From Strigamia acuminata (taxonomy: Eukaryota; Arthropoda; Chilopoda; Geophilomorpha; Linotaeniidae): DNA of 64,000 nucleotides. Below the pieces are notes generated by a model. That model ran no database searches. It was not told where the DNA came from and saw only the letters and a list, made by a program, of their open reading frames with translations. Of this stretch, positions 38,691 through 52,342 are shown piece after piece; the first letter of the stretch is position 1, and each line of letters starts with the position of its first letter. The DNA is taken from assembly GCA_949358305.1 (NCBI GenBank), contig OX442314.1, positions 29,807,118-29,871,117 of the forward strand, in the 5' to 3' direction. The position numbers and the translations under genes were made by a program.

Positions 38691-40921
38691 TTAGTAGTTT
38701 ATTTTTGAAAAATTTAATGCAATGGCGCGGAAGATCCTCTTGCTTAAAAATGTGTCGCGATGGTAAAAGCTTTGGAAATCCCTGGAATATATTGTTTATT
38801 ATTGTCTCGGTGGCGGAGTGGACATCTTTAAGTTGTACAAACACTTTAAATGATAAGTTTTGATCGTTTTCTTATTTGATTGCACATTATGTGCAAACAT
38901 GCTTCGCGATTGGGGAATTGGACGATGTAAACAGACTATCATTCTCCACATGGGGATATGTGGGGAGCAAGTTTGTGGAATTTCCTTTCAAATTCAAATA
39001 GGGTCGAATTTATGTGTGAAAGGAATATTTGTATTCAGCAAATTCCTGATTCGATTGACAAGCACGGAAGCGGTTTGGATGTTACTCCGATGAGATATTC
39101 TATTCTACTTTTGCCTACGATAGGCTTCTGAGCCGTGCACGATCAAGTGGACGTAAGGATTTTCATTAATATTTAACATTTTTCTAATGCGCTCTTTTTG
39201 CTCGTCTGCACTTTTGCTTACTTTTCAAATTGAGTCGGGTTGCCAGCAAGGCGACATGCAATTTGTATGCAGCGCATACACGTCGTCCTGGTTGTTGATG
39301 ATGGGAAAGAGAGCAGGGTTCGTTACTTTTGCCATCCGCATCTGCGAAACCTGGATTTTTTTTTCCTTTCGCTTTCTTTCGCTTGTTTCTATTTACTGTT
39401 TCTTTTTTCTTTTCTTTTTTTACAACAAAAAGCTTTAAATGTGGCAAACTTGATCAAAGTGATTGTTTTTTTTAATTATCAAAGACTGTTAATGTGGTTC
39501 TTCAGTCTGAAGACGACTTGAATCTGCAATGATGTTTCCCAAGTTTTGACTTCTTAACCAACACTGCTGGACTAAAAAAGTCAATTGTAGAGTTTTAGAG
39601 CTTCATTTGTTTAGTACAATGACATTATAAAATCAATATGTCAATGGGAAAAGTTTTTCACAGGAAAAAGAAAAGCTCCGGACATAAATTCAGATTACTT
39701 GGCAACCGAAATAGTGTTTCTGAAGACGAATAGTTTTCCTCCTTAAATCACTTAAAGAAGGGACTTAAAGAAGTGAATTCTTGATTGAATACAATAAAAA
39801 CTGAATTGAAATAAAACAAATTATAGAGGGCATAGTTACTACAGTATGCAGCAACATAGAACTACATCCCGGCAGAAGTGGCGCTACCGGACGTAATTCT
39901 ATGGCAGGTACAGAAGAGATAAGTTGCTTCTATAAATTAAATCATTTTGTTCTACCATTTGGTAACCTCTGCCTCCACTTCACCCATCTTAACCAATGTG
40001 AATGCAATAAGTACCTTTGACCAATGTTTCTCTTATAGTTGCAAAATGATCTCTCCTTTTGCAGATCTTGTCTTTATCTAAAGAGACCTTTGTCCTTTTT
40101 ATGTGTGAGGCACACAGTAAAATGCTTATTAAAGGGGCTAATGTCATGAACTCTTTAAGTTTTATTTTTTCTACACAAGTTTAAGAATCTCTTCATTTCA
40201 TATGCATAGGTTTAGTTGCAGCAAAAGCTCTTCTGTATTTTTAATGTAAAATCCACATTAGAAGGCAAGTGTTGGTTGGTTTACTAACAGAGCCCAGTAA
40301 GTGCACTTGTCTATCACTTGCTTATTCCCAAACACATTTTTAATTTAAGTAGGTAACAGCATGAGGTTATGTGCTGTGCATTTAGCAGATCATGTTGGAG
40401 TACTCTATGGTCAAGTGAAGTCAGTCATAGAATGATCTCATGGGAGCATCTCAATAACTTTGAAAAGATAAAGTTTGAAACTCCATTCTTCCAAAGAATT
40501 TGAGAAAATAAATTCTTGAATTGCTCTTCTCCAATTCAAAGTAATTTTTGACTTAAAAAAATGATCAATTTTAAGTTTATTGTCGTTTAAATCTCCGTGT
40601 AACAAGTTTTTCGTTTAAACCGGGTCTTGTTGGCAGCCATCTTGGATTTCCGTTTGATCGTAAGTACAATTTTGGAGCAGTTATTGTATGTTTAGAGTAA
40701 ACAACAATAATGATCATCACTATGGTTATTATTTGGGCTGGAAACAATAGAAAAAAGCTAGGAAAACAAAATCTCGGGAAATCTCGTATGCGACTTGCAG
40801 CGAGGATATGACCTAGAACTTGATGTGGAATCCCAGATCAAGTTTGGTAGTTAAACAGAAACAAAACCTTTCATCTAAAAATTTGTGCAAGACTGAAAGT
40901 TAGACGTGAAGTTATTGAATG

Positions 40922-41083
40922 CGCCTAGTGTCATAAACACCGCCATCTAGTCGCAAATTGCTGCATTTTGGGAACTATTTCTCGCAATGCATTTATACTG
41001 GTGTTATGAATCTACCAACCAATGGGAGTATTTCAAGTACTTTTTGGAATAGAGTTTAGTGTCATGTGACATGACACTAGGCG
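40922..41083. mobile_element. 162-bp palindrome-ended MITE, present only in copy 1
   Basis: Perfect 13-bp inverted ends CGCCTAGTGTCAT / ATGACACTAGGCG. An additional 21-base palindrome (AGTGTCATGT-G-ACATGACACT) sits at the right end. Copy 2 has only CGCCTAGTG at the equivalent place (about 49811), followed directly by GAAGAAAG. Confidence 0.75.
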
Positions 41084-43735
41084 AAGAAAGTAACAATTAA
41101 TTTTAGTTTGCCTAAAGTATTCATTGGCATTTCCCAGTGCCTGATGCTGACTGTATGCGGCATAATGTCACCTGCACACACCAGATGGTGCAGAAGTTGC
41201 TGCTTGACTGGACTGGGCATGCGCAGTTCTTATCAACGGCATCTGGCCAGGATTACTAGAGAAATTGTAACAGCACGTTTGCTAATAGATTTACGAGGTG
41301 TGGTAAAACGTCTTCAGTCAGGCATTCCCTTTGAATTTTAGGGTTAGTACAGGAGGGTGTTACTAAAATTGCAGCTGGGAAATTATAATTTGTCAGGTCC
41401 AATCTTTCTTCATTTTTTACCACCCTGGAAACAATAAAATCCTGGAAGAATATTTACCCTAAAGCTTTAAAGTTAATTACCAACCATTATTATTTTCGAA
41501 ATTTTTATGCAACATTTATTTTTATTACGCAATGGAAACGCTGTAAAAACAACGGTGCTTAAGCCACATGCAGGAAACAAACAAATTCTTTTCCAAGAAT
41601 GAGGTCGTTGACAAATGGAGGTTAGGAAGAAGAATGCAGGACAACACTGTGCACGATTCAATCTAAGAAGTGACTTTATTCAAAACTAGCAGTTCACTAC
41701 AGAATGAAAGCAGAAGGAAGTCGTTTCATTTATTTTACAAGTAAGATGCGTTTCATAAATATAAAGACACCCGCAAAAATTGGCTTTCCAGAAAAACGAT
41801 TAAAACAATCACAAAACTGTTTGTTGCATAATTATAAAGCCAGGCACAAATTTTATCCAAAAAAAAATTTTTAAGAATCAAAAATTGACACAGGATGGTA
41901 GTTTTATACGTACATAAATGTCATCTGTTACAAAAATTGTACAATTGTCTATTCCAATTGTTGTAAAAACAGTACATTGAGACCCACTGATCGCCCAAAA
42001 AATTAAGATTCTGAGTGAAATATTGCACATCAGGGTCTGCTGGTGAATCAACAAGAAAACCATACATTAGTGCATCGAAAACAACAACTACCAGAGGGAT
42101 TAAGAGCACCAAATTTTTTAAATACAGGAAAGAAAAGCACGACCTTTTATTGCAATGTATTTTGAATTTAATGCGTTGGGTTTTGCGAGAATGCATTTTG
42201 TAATACATTTTTACGTGCTATTAGTTTGCAAATGATAACACATTTTGTAAAATTAAAACTCGTATTTCTTATACGTATCACATAGATAGTAAAGAGACCT
42301 TGTGGTCAGTGATACAGTGTAGTTATCACTAATTATATGTGCATTTGCAACAAATAGCCTCACTTTAAGGTGTTGGTTGGTTAACTTGCAAAGTTTCCAT
42401 TTGTCTCGCACTCATTACAGAAAATCGATTATGGAAAGTTTAGTTGAGGGCTAAATTGTGTTAATTATCACCACACCAATGACTTTCCTGTGAATTATAA
42501 CCATGTGGCTAGAGAAATTTATGAGGACGACTGGTCATTTATTCGACAAAGATTAAGCAAAGTGGAAATGTTGGCTATAAGGTTTGAATTTTTCACAATT
42601 CTCTTTTCCGCAGGAACACTTGTGTGTGAAGATTCTAAGGACCGTTTAACAGGACACAAACACAGTCCAATACTTGTTTAGCAAGATAAGTTGAAAGAAA
42701 GTGTTGTACCAGTGGGTTCAAATAGTACAATTATCTCAAAACATCCAGCAAAGTATCTTGTAACTGCAAACCACAATTTCTCTCATTAAACCAAGGTTGA
42801 GAGATAATAGGTTTAGCCATCAATTAGTGCTAAAGATCTCCACAGGGACGTCTTAACACTTTTCAGCGCCCTGGGATTAAAAAAATTGCGAAATTGCATC
42901 CACATTTTTACAGTTTTAACGGTTGTAAATGCCGCCAACAGGTGGCGCAAAGCAATTGCACATGCGCTGCAGCAAAATGTGGAAATTTTGTGACCCAATG
43001 TTCGTGGCAAATCACTTTAAATTACAGCAAATCAGCAAATTTTATTGACTGATTTACTTATTTATAAATCTGTGCACAATGTAAGCTTGCTTCTACCTTT
43101 TCTGAACAGAAAGTTAGACTCATTGGGTGACATCACAAGGATTTCAGCCTATCACAGCTTACAATTGTTAGCTTAACTTATTTATCTCTCAACCTTATCA
43201 GTGGAGTGCTCTGACCATAATCACATTTTGAAGAAAGGAATGGTGTGCAGCAATAAAAAAAAATGTTGACAAATGAAATCACACGTTCATTTATTATAAA
43301 TGGATATATAATAAATCCAATCAAACAATTTTTGCTAGCACAAGTCATGTTAAGAGAGCAAATTTTGGATGACATCTGGAACTGTATGTTTGAGTTAGAC
43401 GAAGTGCTCTGCAGTAAAGCCAATCTGACCGAAAAAGATACGAAGACTTGTAATTTTTGTTTACAAAAAATTATCTCAGATGTTAGGAAATAATTTAACC
43501 TATAAATAAATAAATAAATAAGTAACTATGTTTTAAAGAGGATTTGTTTCTCTTAATTGCCACTAGTTGCCTAACCTTTGTGCAAGTTGGATCATCCTCA
43601 CACTCTTATCTATTCTTGATAACAGAAAACAAATTAAGGAAGGCTTTGATCTTAAGATGTTTATCAAATTGTTTTGTACACATGTCAGGAATGTTTGGGT
43701 TTTTTTGCTATAGCACTGATTGCATTTTGTGCTTT

Positions 43736-43758
43736 AATAATAATAATAATAATAATAA
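43736..43758 (+). repeat. AAT microsatellite (copy 1)
   Basis: About 7-8 AAT units; the equivalent site in copy 2 (52311-52342) has three more units. Confidence 0.85.
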
Positions 43759-45312
43759 GTTGTCCCAGTCTATATAATTGCAATCCGATAAATGTCGACT
43801 TTTAATTATTATGACTGGTGGAAGAACTGTGGCCACAAAAAAATTGAAAAAGCATTTTTATTGCTGGATATTTATGCATTTTTTAAAGCCTTTTCAGTGA
43901 AGTCTTTGCAATAAAGTCTTTGCAGTGAAGCCTACCATTCAAAATTGAAATATTTTGCTATGAAAATGCAAGCAATTGAGTTTAGATGTTAATTTATGTG
44001 AGACACTTTAAATTTTAAGTTATAATGACATTTATTATTCTCTTAAATGACTTTGTATAATTGATACTAATTGTGCTACAATGCAAAATAATAATTTTTT
44101 AAGGGGAGAAAAAAATACAATGGAACTTTTGTTTGAAATTGGGTTTGTATACCTTAAACAATTTTCTAGTGTTCCACCTTCTGTCACCACATTAGTCTGG
44201 GGCTCATCTTGTATTTTAATTCGCAAATTCTCGTGCTCTGCAGTAGAAAGAATTTAATTACACTGGAAAATAAATTATAAAGTCTAATTAAAACTATGTG
44301 GATTTTTCAAAAACAACTTTTTATTACCATTAAACTTAAATTTAAAACGGTTATAATAAAAAAGTGTAGGAAAATTGGGGAATTAGACCAATATACTAAA
44401 CTTTACATTTGCAGTTATAGCCAGATATTTCTCATGTGACAAGATGTCAATTTCTTCAGTGCTCCTCCATACTGCTCCTATTTTTCCTTTCCTCTTGTCA
44501 TTTCCTTGACATAAAACTGGAAAAAAAAATTGATAGAGAAAAACTTTTATGGAAAAGAAGTTGATGTACTGACCATTGTTAAAGACAGAACAAATCAATA
44601 CATTTGATGGTAGGAGTACAAGTATATTGGCAGTGGCTAAAATTATTTCTTTTTCTTTCAATAAAAAGTTCTCAAAAGTATTGATGCATTTGTCATTACA
44701 TACTTACTAAAATTTTATCAACTTTCTTTTAATTTTTTTTGTTAGTAGTTTTTGAACTATAATTGAATTTCTTTCTGAACTTTTGGATTTTTTTAACATA
44801 TATTTTTATATTTTTATTTTTTATTTTTTATTTTTTATTTTATTTTAAAAAAATTTTTTTTTCTGAATTTTATTTTTTTCCAACATTTTTCTTTTGAAAA
44901 GTTAAAACAATTTCCAAAGAGAAAATGTGGACCAGTTTTCTCTTTTTTAAAGAAGCGACACCCTGACTCAATTACAGCACAGGTTGTATTGACTTTGTAA
45001 GCCACAGTGCTGATATGTGACCCATGCTCTGAAAATGGAGTGGCACCGGCTTAGGTTCTCGTAAGCACAGGAGGATATGGCTTTGCATCTGCCCAAGCAC
45101 AACAGTATAAAAGCCGTAAACCTTTAAACTAACGTATCTCCTTTGTCTTTGTGTGAATTTGTTGCCCATCAATGATATTCTCACACATCCAGTGGAGATC
45201 AAATCTAGCCAATCACACTTTGAGCACTGTGAAAGCGATAGAAATAAAATATTTGGATTAACCTCAAATTAAATAAAGTTTTCATTAAACCTTGAAATTT
45301 TAAGTTGTTAAA

Positions 45313-45565
45313 TACCGTACTGCCTCATATAATAGCCGGGCAGTGTTTGGATCGCTAACCAACAAGAATAGCTTCGCTAAAATTTCGCTTTTTCTTCAAA
45401 ATTTACATTTTGCTAATTGTCGCTATCGTTAACTGGTACCAGTTAGCTAAAAAATCGTTAATTTTAGTTATTTTAGCCGGGTCCGAATAAACACCGGACT
45501 TCAAATTGGCGCCAGGGGTCGGCTCAAAAAAACTATTAAACGCGTTTAAACGAGGCGGTACGGTA
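45313..45565. mobile_element. MITE with TACCGTACTGCCTC termini (copy 1)
   Basis: TACCGTACTGCCTC (45313-45326) and GAGGCGGTACGGTA (45552-45565) are inverted with one mismatch. Interior has GCCGGG words near both ends. No coding capacity. Confidence 0.6.
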
Positions 45566-46488
45566 TATTCTTATACCAGCTTGCACACGATACAAAAATC
45601 TTCATCCTTATTGATGTATTGGTTAAAAAATCAGTTTTTCTTCCAAGTGTTTTTTTTGCTCCTCCGACCTGTTCGTAATAGCGAGGTTCGTGTAGTGTTT
45701 GCTCTGATATGTTTAGTTCAATTATTGTCACCAGTTGGTGCTAGTGTTTGTTGTGTTGTGATTGGTTGTTCGGAAATCGAGAGTTATTGTAATGGTGACT
45801 CGGTGAATAAACGATAGCAGTTAATGGACATCACATTTAATGCTGTTGTGACTATTTATGCAGTTATATCAAAGGATATTCAACAGTTCGATCTGTGGTC
45901 ATAAAAAGTAACAATAGATTGAAATGAAGACCGGTAGTCGCAAGTCATTTTAGCTTTATTCGGTTCACTTTTGGCAGAAGTTTTCGGAAATTCAGTTTGG
46001 TTTGAACATTGGTAATCGAAACAGATTTAATTTCAGTTCATCAAAATTATTTGATTTGATTTGTGAATTGGAGCACTTCAATCAAACCCAATAAAATAAT
46101 GAAGGTAAACAATCCAATTGATGCAGTTGTTTGACGAGCACAGAGGTCTAAACGTCACGCATCTTCAGTGAAGGGAATAAAGTAATGAAATTTTCTAAGT
46201 GAATTATCAATGCGTTCAAATTGATTAAGCGAAATTTGCTGAAGTGATTTAAATTGATTAGGTTCTTTCAAGTTTTGGAAGAAGACGTTCAACTCCAGCG
46301 GCACACGAGCCGGTAGTAAAAATAACGTTTCATTTAAGAGCGTTCAATTATCAGTCATTTATTTCACTTATTGCAATTGTGTTAGCTTAAGTATTTGTTT
46401 AACCGATTCGAATGTAGTGCCTGAATAGTAGTGCCATGAATTTGAAAACAGTTATCGTAAAAACATCTTTGTAAACAATTTGTTTTCT

Positions 46489-46747
46489 TACAACTCAAAG
46501 ACATGAAATTAGAATACACACCTCTGTCAAAACAAAAGTTGTGTTTGAAATTACATCACACAAAAAATAATCAACATATGAATTGAAATTGAAATTTTGT
46601 TTATTTAATTTATTTTTTGTTCATTGTATTGGGGAAAATAAACATTTGGTTATACCGTATGTTGTTTATTTTTTGTGTGATGTAATTTCAAACACAACTT
46701 TTGTTTTGACAGAGGTGTGTATTCTAATTGCATGTCTTTGAGTTATA
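46489..46747. mobile_element. Fold-back element (copy 2 equivalent)
   Basis: Equivalent of 37664-37899. The loop is longer and contains an extra GAAATTGAAATT segment, and the right terminus is mutated (GTTATA). Confidence 0.7.
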
Positions 46748-49700
46748 TAGTATCATTTTTAATAAAATAATAATACTATATGAACTGTATATAAACAGTC
46801 AGCCATCATGCTTTGAGTGGGTTCGGTCTGATGATCTCGGGCTCGGATTAGAAAAGCCGATACAACAGTAGTGTGATTTATTTAAGAGGATCTTTCCAAA
46901 GGAGTGTGTGTTTTGCTATGGGGCACACTAGTTATATGAATTTTGAGAATGGTATGTAAATGGAACAATATTTATTGTTTCCACCTTTGAACCGCACACA
47001 CTTTTTCTTGGCGCACAATTTGATGCTGTGCAGTGCAGTTAAATGGAGCAGTGATGGTGTGGTCATAGGCCCTGATCTGCTCAGTCAGGCTGTGTGCTTC
47101 TCCAGCTTTCTCAATTTCTTTTGGGAGACTTCAATGCTCAGCTGGTCATACTCTGGAATTTGAAGTTGTCTCCAAACACTCTGACAATACAGGAAAGCCT
47201 ACATTTAACACCATGTTGGAAATAGAATATATCAGCGGTTCCCAAACTGTGAGGTGCACCTCACTGGTGGGGCACACCCATCACACACGCCTAAATAGGA
47301 CAAGCTTTTTTTGCAAACTTATATACAATTTTATGCAAAACTATATAAAATTATATGTAAAATTATATAAAATTATTTGTAAAATTATATAAAATTATTT
47401 GTAAAATTATATAAAATTATTTGTAAAATTATATAAAATTTTGTGCAAAATTATATAAAATTTTATGCAAAATTATATAAAATTATATGTAAAATTATAT
47501 AAAATTTTGTGCAAAATTATATAATTTTTTTTTCTTTTTAGTAGTTTATTTTTGAAAAATTTAATGCAATGGCGCGGAAGATCCTCTTGCTTAAAAATGT
47601 GTCGCGATGGTAAAAGCTTTGGAAATCCCTGGAATATATTGTTTATTATTGTCTCGGTGGCGGAGTGGACATCTTTAAGTTGTACAAACACTTTAAATGA
47701 TAAGTTTTGATCGTTTTCTTATTTGATTGCACATTATGTGCAAACATGCTTCGCGATTGGGGAATTGGACGATGTAAACAGACTATCATTCTCCACATGG
47801 GGATATGTGGGGAGCAAGTTTGTGGAATTTCCTTTCAAATTCAAATAGGGTCGAATTTATGTGTGAAAGGAATATTTGTATTCAGCAAATTCCTGATTCG
47901 ATTGACAAGCACGGAAGCGGTTTGGATGTTACTCCGATGAGATATTCTATTCTACTTTTGCCTACGATAGGCTTCTGAGCCGTGCACGATCAAGTGGACG
48001 TAAGGATTTTCATTAATATTTAACATTTTTCTAATGCGCTCTTTTTGCTCGTCTGCACTTTTGCTTACTTTTCAAATTGAGTCGGGTTGCCAGCAAGGCG
48101 ACATGCAATTTGTATGCAGCGCATACACGTCGTCCTGGTTGTTGATGATGGGAAAGAGAGCAGGGTTCGTTACTTTTGCCATCCGCATCTGCGAAACCTG
48201 GATTTTTTTTTCCTTTCGCTTTCTTTCGCTTGTTTCTATTTACTGTTTTTTTTTCTTTTTTTTACAACAAAAAGCTTTAAATGTGGCAAACTTGATCAAA
48301 GTGATTGTTTTTTTTTTAATTATCAAAGACTGTTAATGTGGTTCTTCAGTCTGAAGACGACTTGAATCTGCAATGATGTTTCCCAAGTTTTGACTTCTTA
48401 ACCAACACTGCTGGACTAAAAATGTTAATTGTGAAGTTTTAGAGCTTCATTTGTTGAGTACAATGACATTATAAAATCAATATGTCAATGGGAAAAGTTT
48501 TTCACAGGAAAAAGAAAAGCTCCGGACATAAATTCAGATTACTTGGCAACCGAAATAGTGTTTCTGAAGACGAATAGTTTTCCTCCTTAAATCACTTAAA
48601 GAAGGGACTTAAAGAAGTGAATTCTTGATTGAATACAATAAAAACTGAATTGAAATAAAACAAATTATAGAGGGCATAGTTACTACAGTATGCAGCAACA
48701 TAGAACTACATCCCGGCAGAAGTGGCGCTACCGGACGTAATTCTATGGCAGGTACAGAAGAGATAAGTTGCTTCTATAAATTAAATCATTTTGTTCTACC
48801 ATTTGGTAACCTCTGCCTCCACTTCACCCATCTTAACCAATGTGAATGCAATAAGTACCTTTGACCAATGTTTCTCTTATAGTTGCAAAATGATCTCTCC
48901 TTTTGCAGATCTTGTCTTTATCTAAAGAGACCTTTGTCCTTTTTATGTGTGAGGCACACAGTAAAATGCTTATTAAAGGGGCTAATGTCATGAACTCTTT
49001 AAGTTTTATTTTTTCTACACAAGTTTAAGAATCTCTTCATTTCATATGCATAGGTTTAGTTGCAGCAAAAGCTCTTCTGTATTTTTAATGTAAAATCCAC
49101 ATTAGAAGGCAAGTGTTGGTTGGTTTACTAACAGAGCCCAGTAAGTGCACTTGTCTATCACTTGCTTATTCCCAAACACATTTTTAATTTAAGTAGGTAA
49201 CAGCATGAGGTTATGTGCTGTGCATTTAGCAGATCATGTTGGAGTACTCTATGGAGGTTGGTCAAGTGAAGTCAGTCATAGAATGATCTCATGGGAGTAT
49301 CTCAATAACTTTGAAAAGATAAAGTTTGAAACTCCATTATTGCAAAGAATTTGAGAAAATAAATTCTTGAATTGCTCTTCTCCATTTCAAAATAATGTTT
49401 AACTTAAAAAAATGATCAATTTTAGGTTTATTGTCGTTTAAATCTCTGTGTAACGAGTTTTTCGTTTATACCGGGTCTTGTTGGCAGCCATCTTGGATTT
49501 CCGTTAAATCGATCGAACCATCTCGATCGTAAGTACAATTTTGTAGCAGTTATTGTTTGTTTAGAGTAAACAACAATAATGATCATCACTATGGTTATTT
49601 TTTGGGCTGGAAACAATAGAAAAAAGCGAGGAAAGCAAAATCTCGGGAAATCTCGTATGCGATTTGCAGCGAGGATATGACCTAGAACTTGATCTGGAAT

Positions 49701-52308
49701 CCCAGATCAAGTTTGGTAGTTAAACAATTGTTTATTTCCCAAATAAACGATTGCATTCAGAAACAAAAATTCATGCGAGACGAAAATTTAGACGAGAAGT
49801 TATTGAATGCGCCTAGTGGAAGAAAGTAACAATTAATTTTAGTTTGCCTAAAGTATTCATTGGCATTTCCCAGTGCCCCGATGCTGACTGTATGCGGCAT
49901 AATGTCACCTGCACACACCAGATGGTGCAGAAGTTGCTGCTTGTAGGTTTTGACTGGACTGGGCATGCGCAGTTCTTATCAACGGCATCTGGCCAGGATT
50001 ACTAGAGAAATTGTAACAGCACGTTTGCTAATAGATTTACGAGGTGTGGTAAAACGTCTTCAGTCAGGCATTCCCTTTGAATTTTAGGGTTAGTACAGGA
50101 GGGTGTTACTAAAATTGCAGCTGGGAAATTATAATTTGTCAGGTCCAATCTTTCTTCATTTTTTACCACCCTGGAAACAATAAAATCCTGGAAGAATATT
50201 TACCCTAAAGCTTTAAAGTTAATTACCAACCATTATTATTTTCGCAATTTTTATGCAACATTTATTTTTATTACGCAATGGAATTGCTGTAAAAACAACG
50301 GTGCTTAAGCCACATGCAGGAAACAAAACAAATTCTTCTCCAAGAATGAGGTCGTTGACAAATGGAGGTTAGTAACAAGAATGCAGGACAACACTGTGCA
50401 CGATTCAATCTAAGAAGTGACTTTATTCAAAACTAGCAGTTGACTACATAATGAAAGCACAAGGAAGTCGTTTCATTTATTTTACAAGTAAGATGCGTTT
50501 CATAAATATAAAGACACCCGCAAAAATTGGCTTTCCAGAAAAACGATTAAAACAATCACAAAACTGTTTGTTGCATAATTATAAAGCCAGGCACAAATTT
50601 TATCCAAAAAAAAATTTTTAACAATCAAAAATTGACACAGGATGGTAGTTTATACGTACATAAATGTCATCTGTTACAAAAATTGTACAATTGTTTATTC
50701 CAATTGTTGTAAAAACAATGCATTGAGACCCACTGATCGCCCAAAAAATTGGGTTTTGCGAGAATACATTTTGTAATACATTTTTGCGTGCTATTGGTTT
50801 GCAAATGATAACACATTTTGTAAAATTAAAACTCGTATTTCTTATACGTATCACATAGATAGTAAAGAGACCTTGTGGTCAGTGATACAGTGTAGTTATC
50901 ACTAATGATATGTGCATTTGCAACAAATAGCCTCACTTTAAGGTGTTGGTTGGTTAACTTGCAAAGTTTCCATTTGTCTCGCACTCATTACAGAAAATCG
51001 ATTATGGAAAGTTTAGTTGAGGGCTAAATTGTGTTAATTATCACCACACCAATGACTTTCCTGTGAATTATAACCATGTGGCTAGAGAAATTTATGAGGA
51101 CGACTGGTCATTTATTCGACAAAGATTAAGCAAAGTGGAAATGTTGGCTATAAGGTTTGAATTTTTCACAATTCTCTTTTCCGCAGGAACACTTGTGTGT
51201 GAAGATTCTAAGGACCGTTTAACAGGACACAAACACAGTCCAATACTTGTTTAGCAAGATAAGTTGAAAGAAAGTGTTGTACCAGTGGGTTCAAATAGTA
51301 CAATTATCTCAAAACATCCAGCAAAGTATCTTGTAACTGCAAACCACAATTTCTCTCATTAAACCAAGGTTGAGAGATAATAGGTTTAGCCATCAATTAG
51401 TGCTAAAGATCTCCACAGGGACGTCTTAACACTTTTCAGCGCCCTGGGATTAAAAAAATTGCGAAATTGCATCCACATTTTTACAGTTTTAACGGTTGTA
51501 AATGCCGCCAACAGGTGGCGCAAAGCAATTGCACATGCGCTGCAGCAAAATGTGGAAATTTTGTGACCCAATGTTCGTGGCAAATCACTTTAAATTACAG
51601 CAAATCAGCAAATTTTATTGACTGATTTACTTATTTATAAATCTGTGCACAATGTAAGCTTGCTTCTACCTTTTCTGAACAGAAAGTTAGACTCATTGGG
51701 TGACATCACAAGGATTTCAGCCTATCACAGCTTACAATTGTTAGCTTAACTTATTTATCTCTCAACCTTATCAGTGGAGTGCTCTGACCATAATCACATT
51801 TTGAAGAAAGGAATGGTGTGCAGCAATAAAAAAAAATGTTGACAAATGAAATCACACGTTCATTTATTATAAATGGATATATAATAAATCCAATCAAACA
51901 ATTTTTGCTAGCACAAGTCATGTTAAGAGAGCAAATTTTGGATGACATCTGGAACTGTAAGTTTGAGTTAGACGAAGTGCTCTGCAGTAAAGCCAATCTA
52001 ACCGAAAAAGATACAAAGACTTAATTTTTGTTAACAAAAGATTATCTCAGATGTTAGGAAATAATTTAACCTATAAATAAATAAATAAATAAATAAATAA
52101 CTATGTTTTAAAGAGGATTTGTTTCTCTTAATTGCCACTAGTTGCCTAACCTTTGTGCAAGTTGGATCTTCCTCACACTCTTATCTATTCTTGATAACAG
52201 AAAACAAATTAAGGAAGGCTTTGATCTTAAGATGTTTATCAAATTGTTTTGTACACATGTCAGGAATGTTTAGGTTTTTTTGCTATAGCAGTGATTGCAT
52301 TTTGTGCT

Positions 52309-52310
<2 letters not shown>

Positions 52311-52342
<32 letters not shown>
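52311..52342 (+). repeat. AAT microsatellite (copy 2)
   Basis: Expanded by 9 bases relative to copy 1. Confidence 0.85.

Larger units (their letters stand above)
36022..46169. repeat. Large tandem duplication, copy 1 (about 10.1 kb)
   Basis: Direct neighbour of copy 2 (46170-54757), very similar throughout (around 97-98% by eye outside indels). The junction at 46170 joins the end of the unit (CATCTTCAGTGA) to its beginning (AGGGAATAAAG) with 2-3 bases of overlap. Extra material here: a 1.3-kb block about 36275-37607, a 162-bp element 40922-41083, and about 172 bp near 42005-42178. No certain gene; short frames seen in both copies are similar simply because the copies are young. Intervals between the repeats listed separately are unassigned. 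Confidence 0.93.

Noticed and set aside
41921-42208. Minus-strand 95-codon frame with a hydrophobic segment
   Set aside because: Partly deleted in copy 2, no known domain and no adjoining exons recognised.
44381-44661. Minus-strand open frame (and copy 2 at 52963-53241) with splice-like borders
   Set aside because: An AG acceptor after a T-run and GT donors can be drawn, but the protein has no recognisable domain and the near identity of the copies only reflects the recent duplication.
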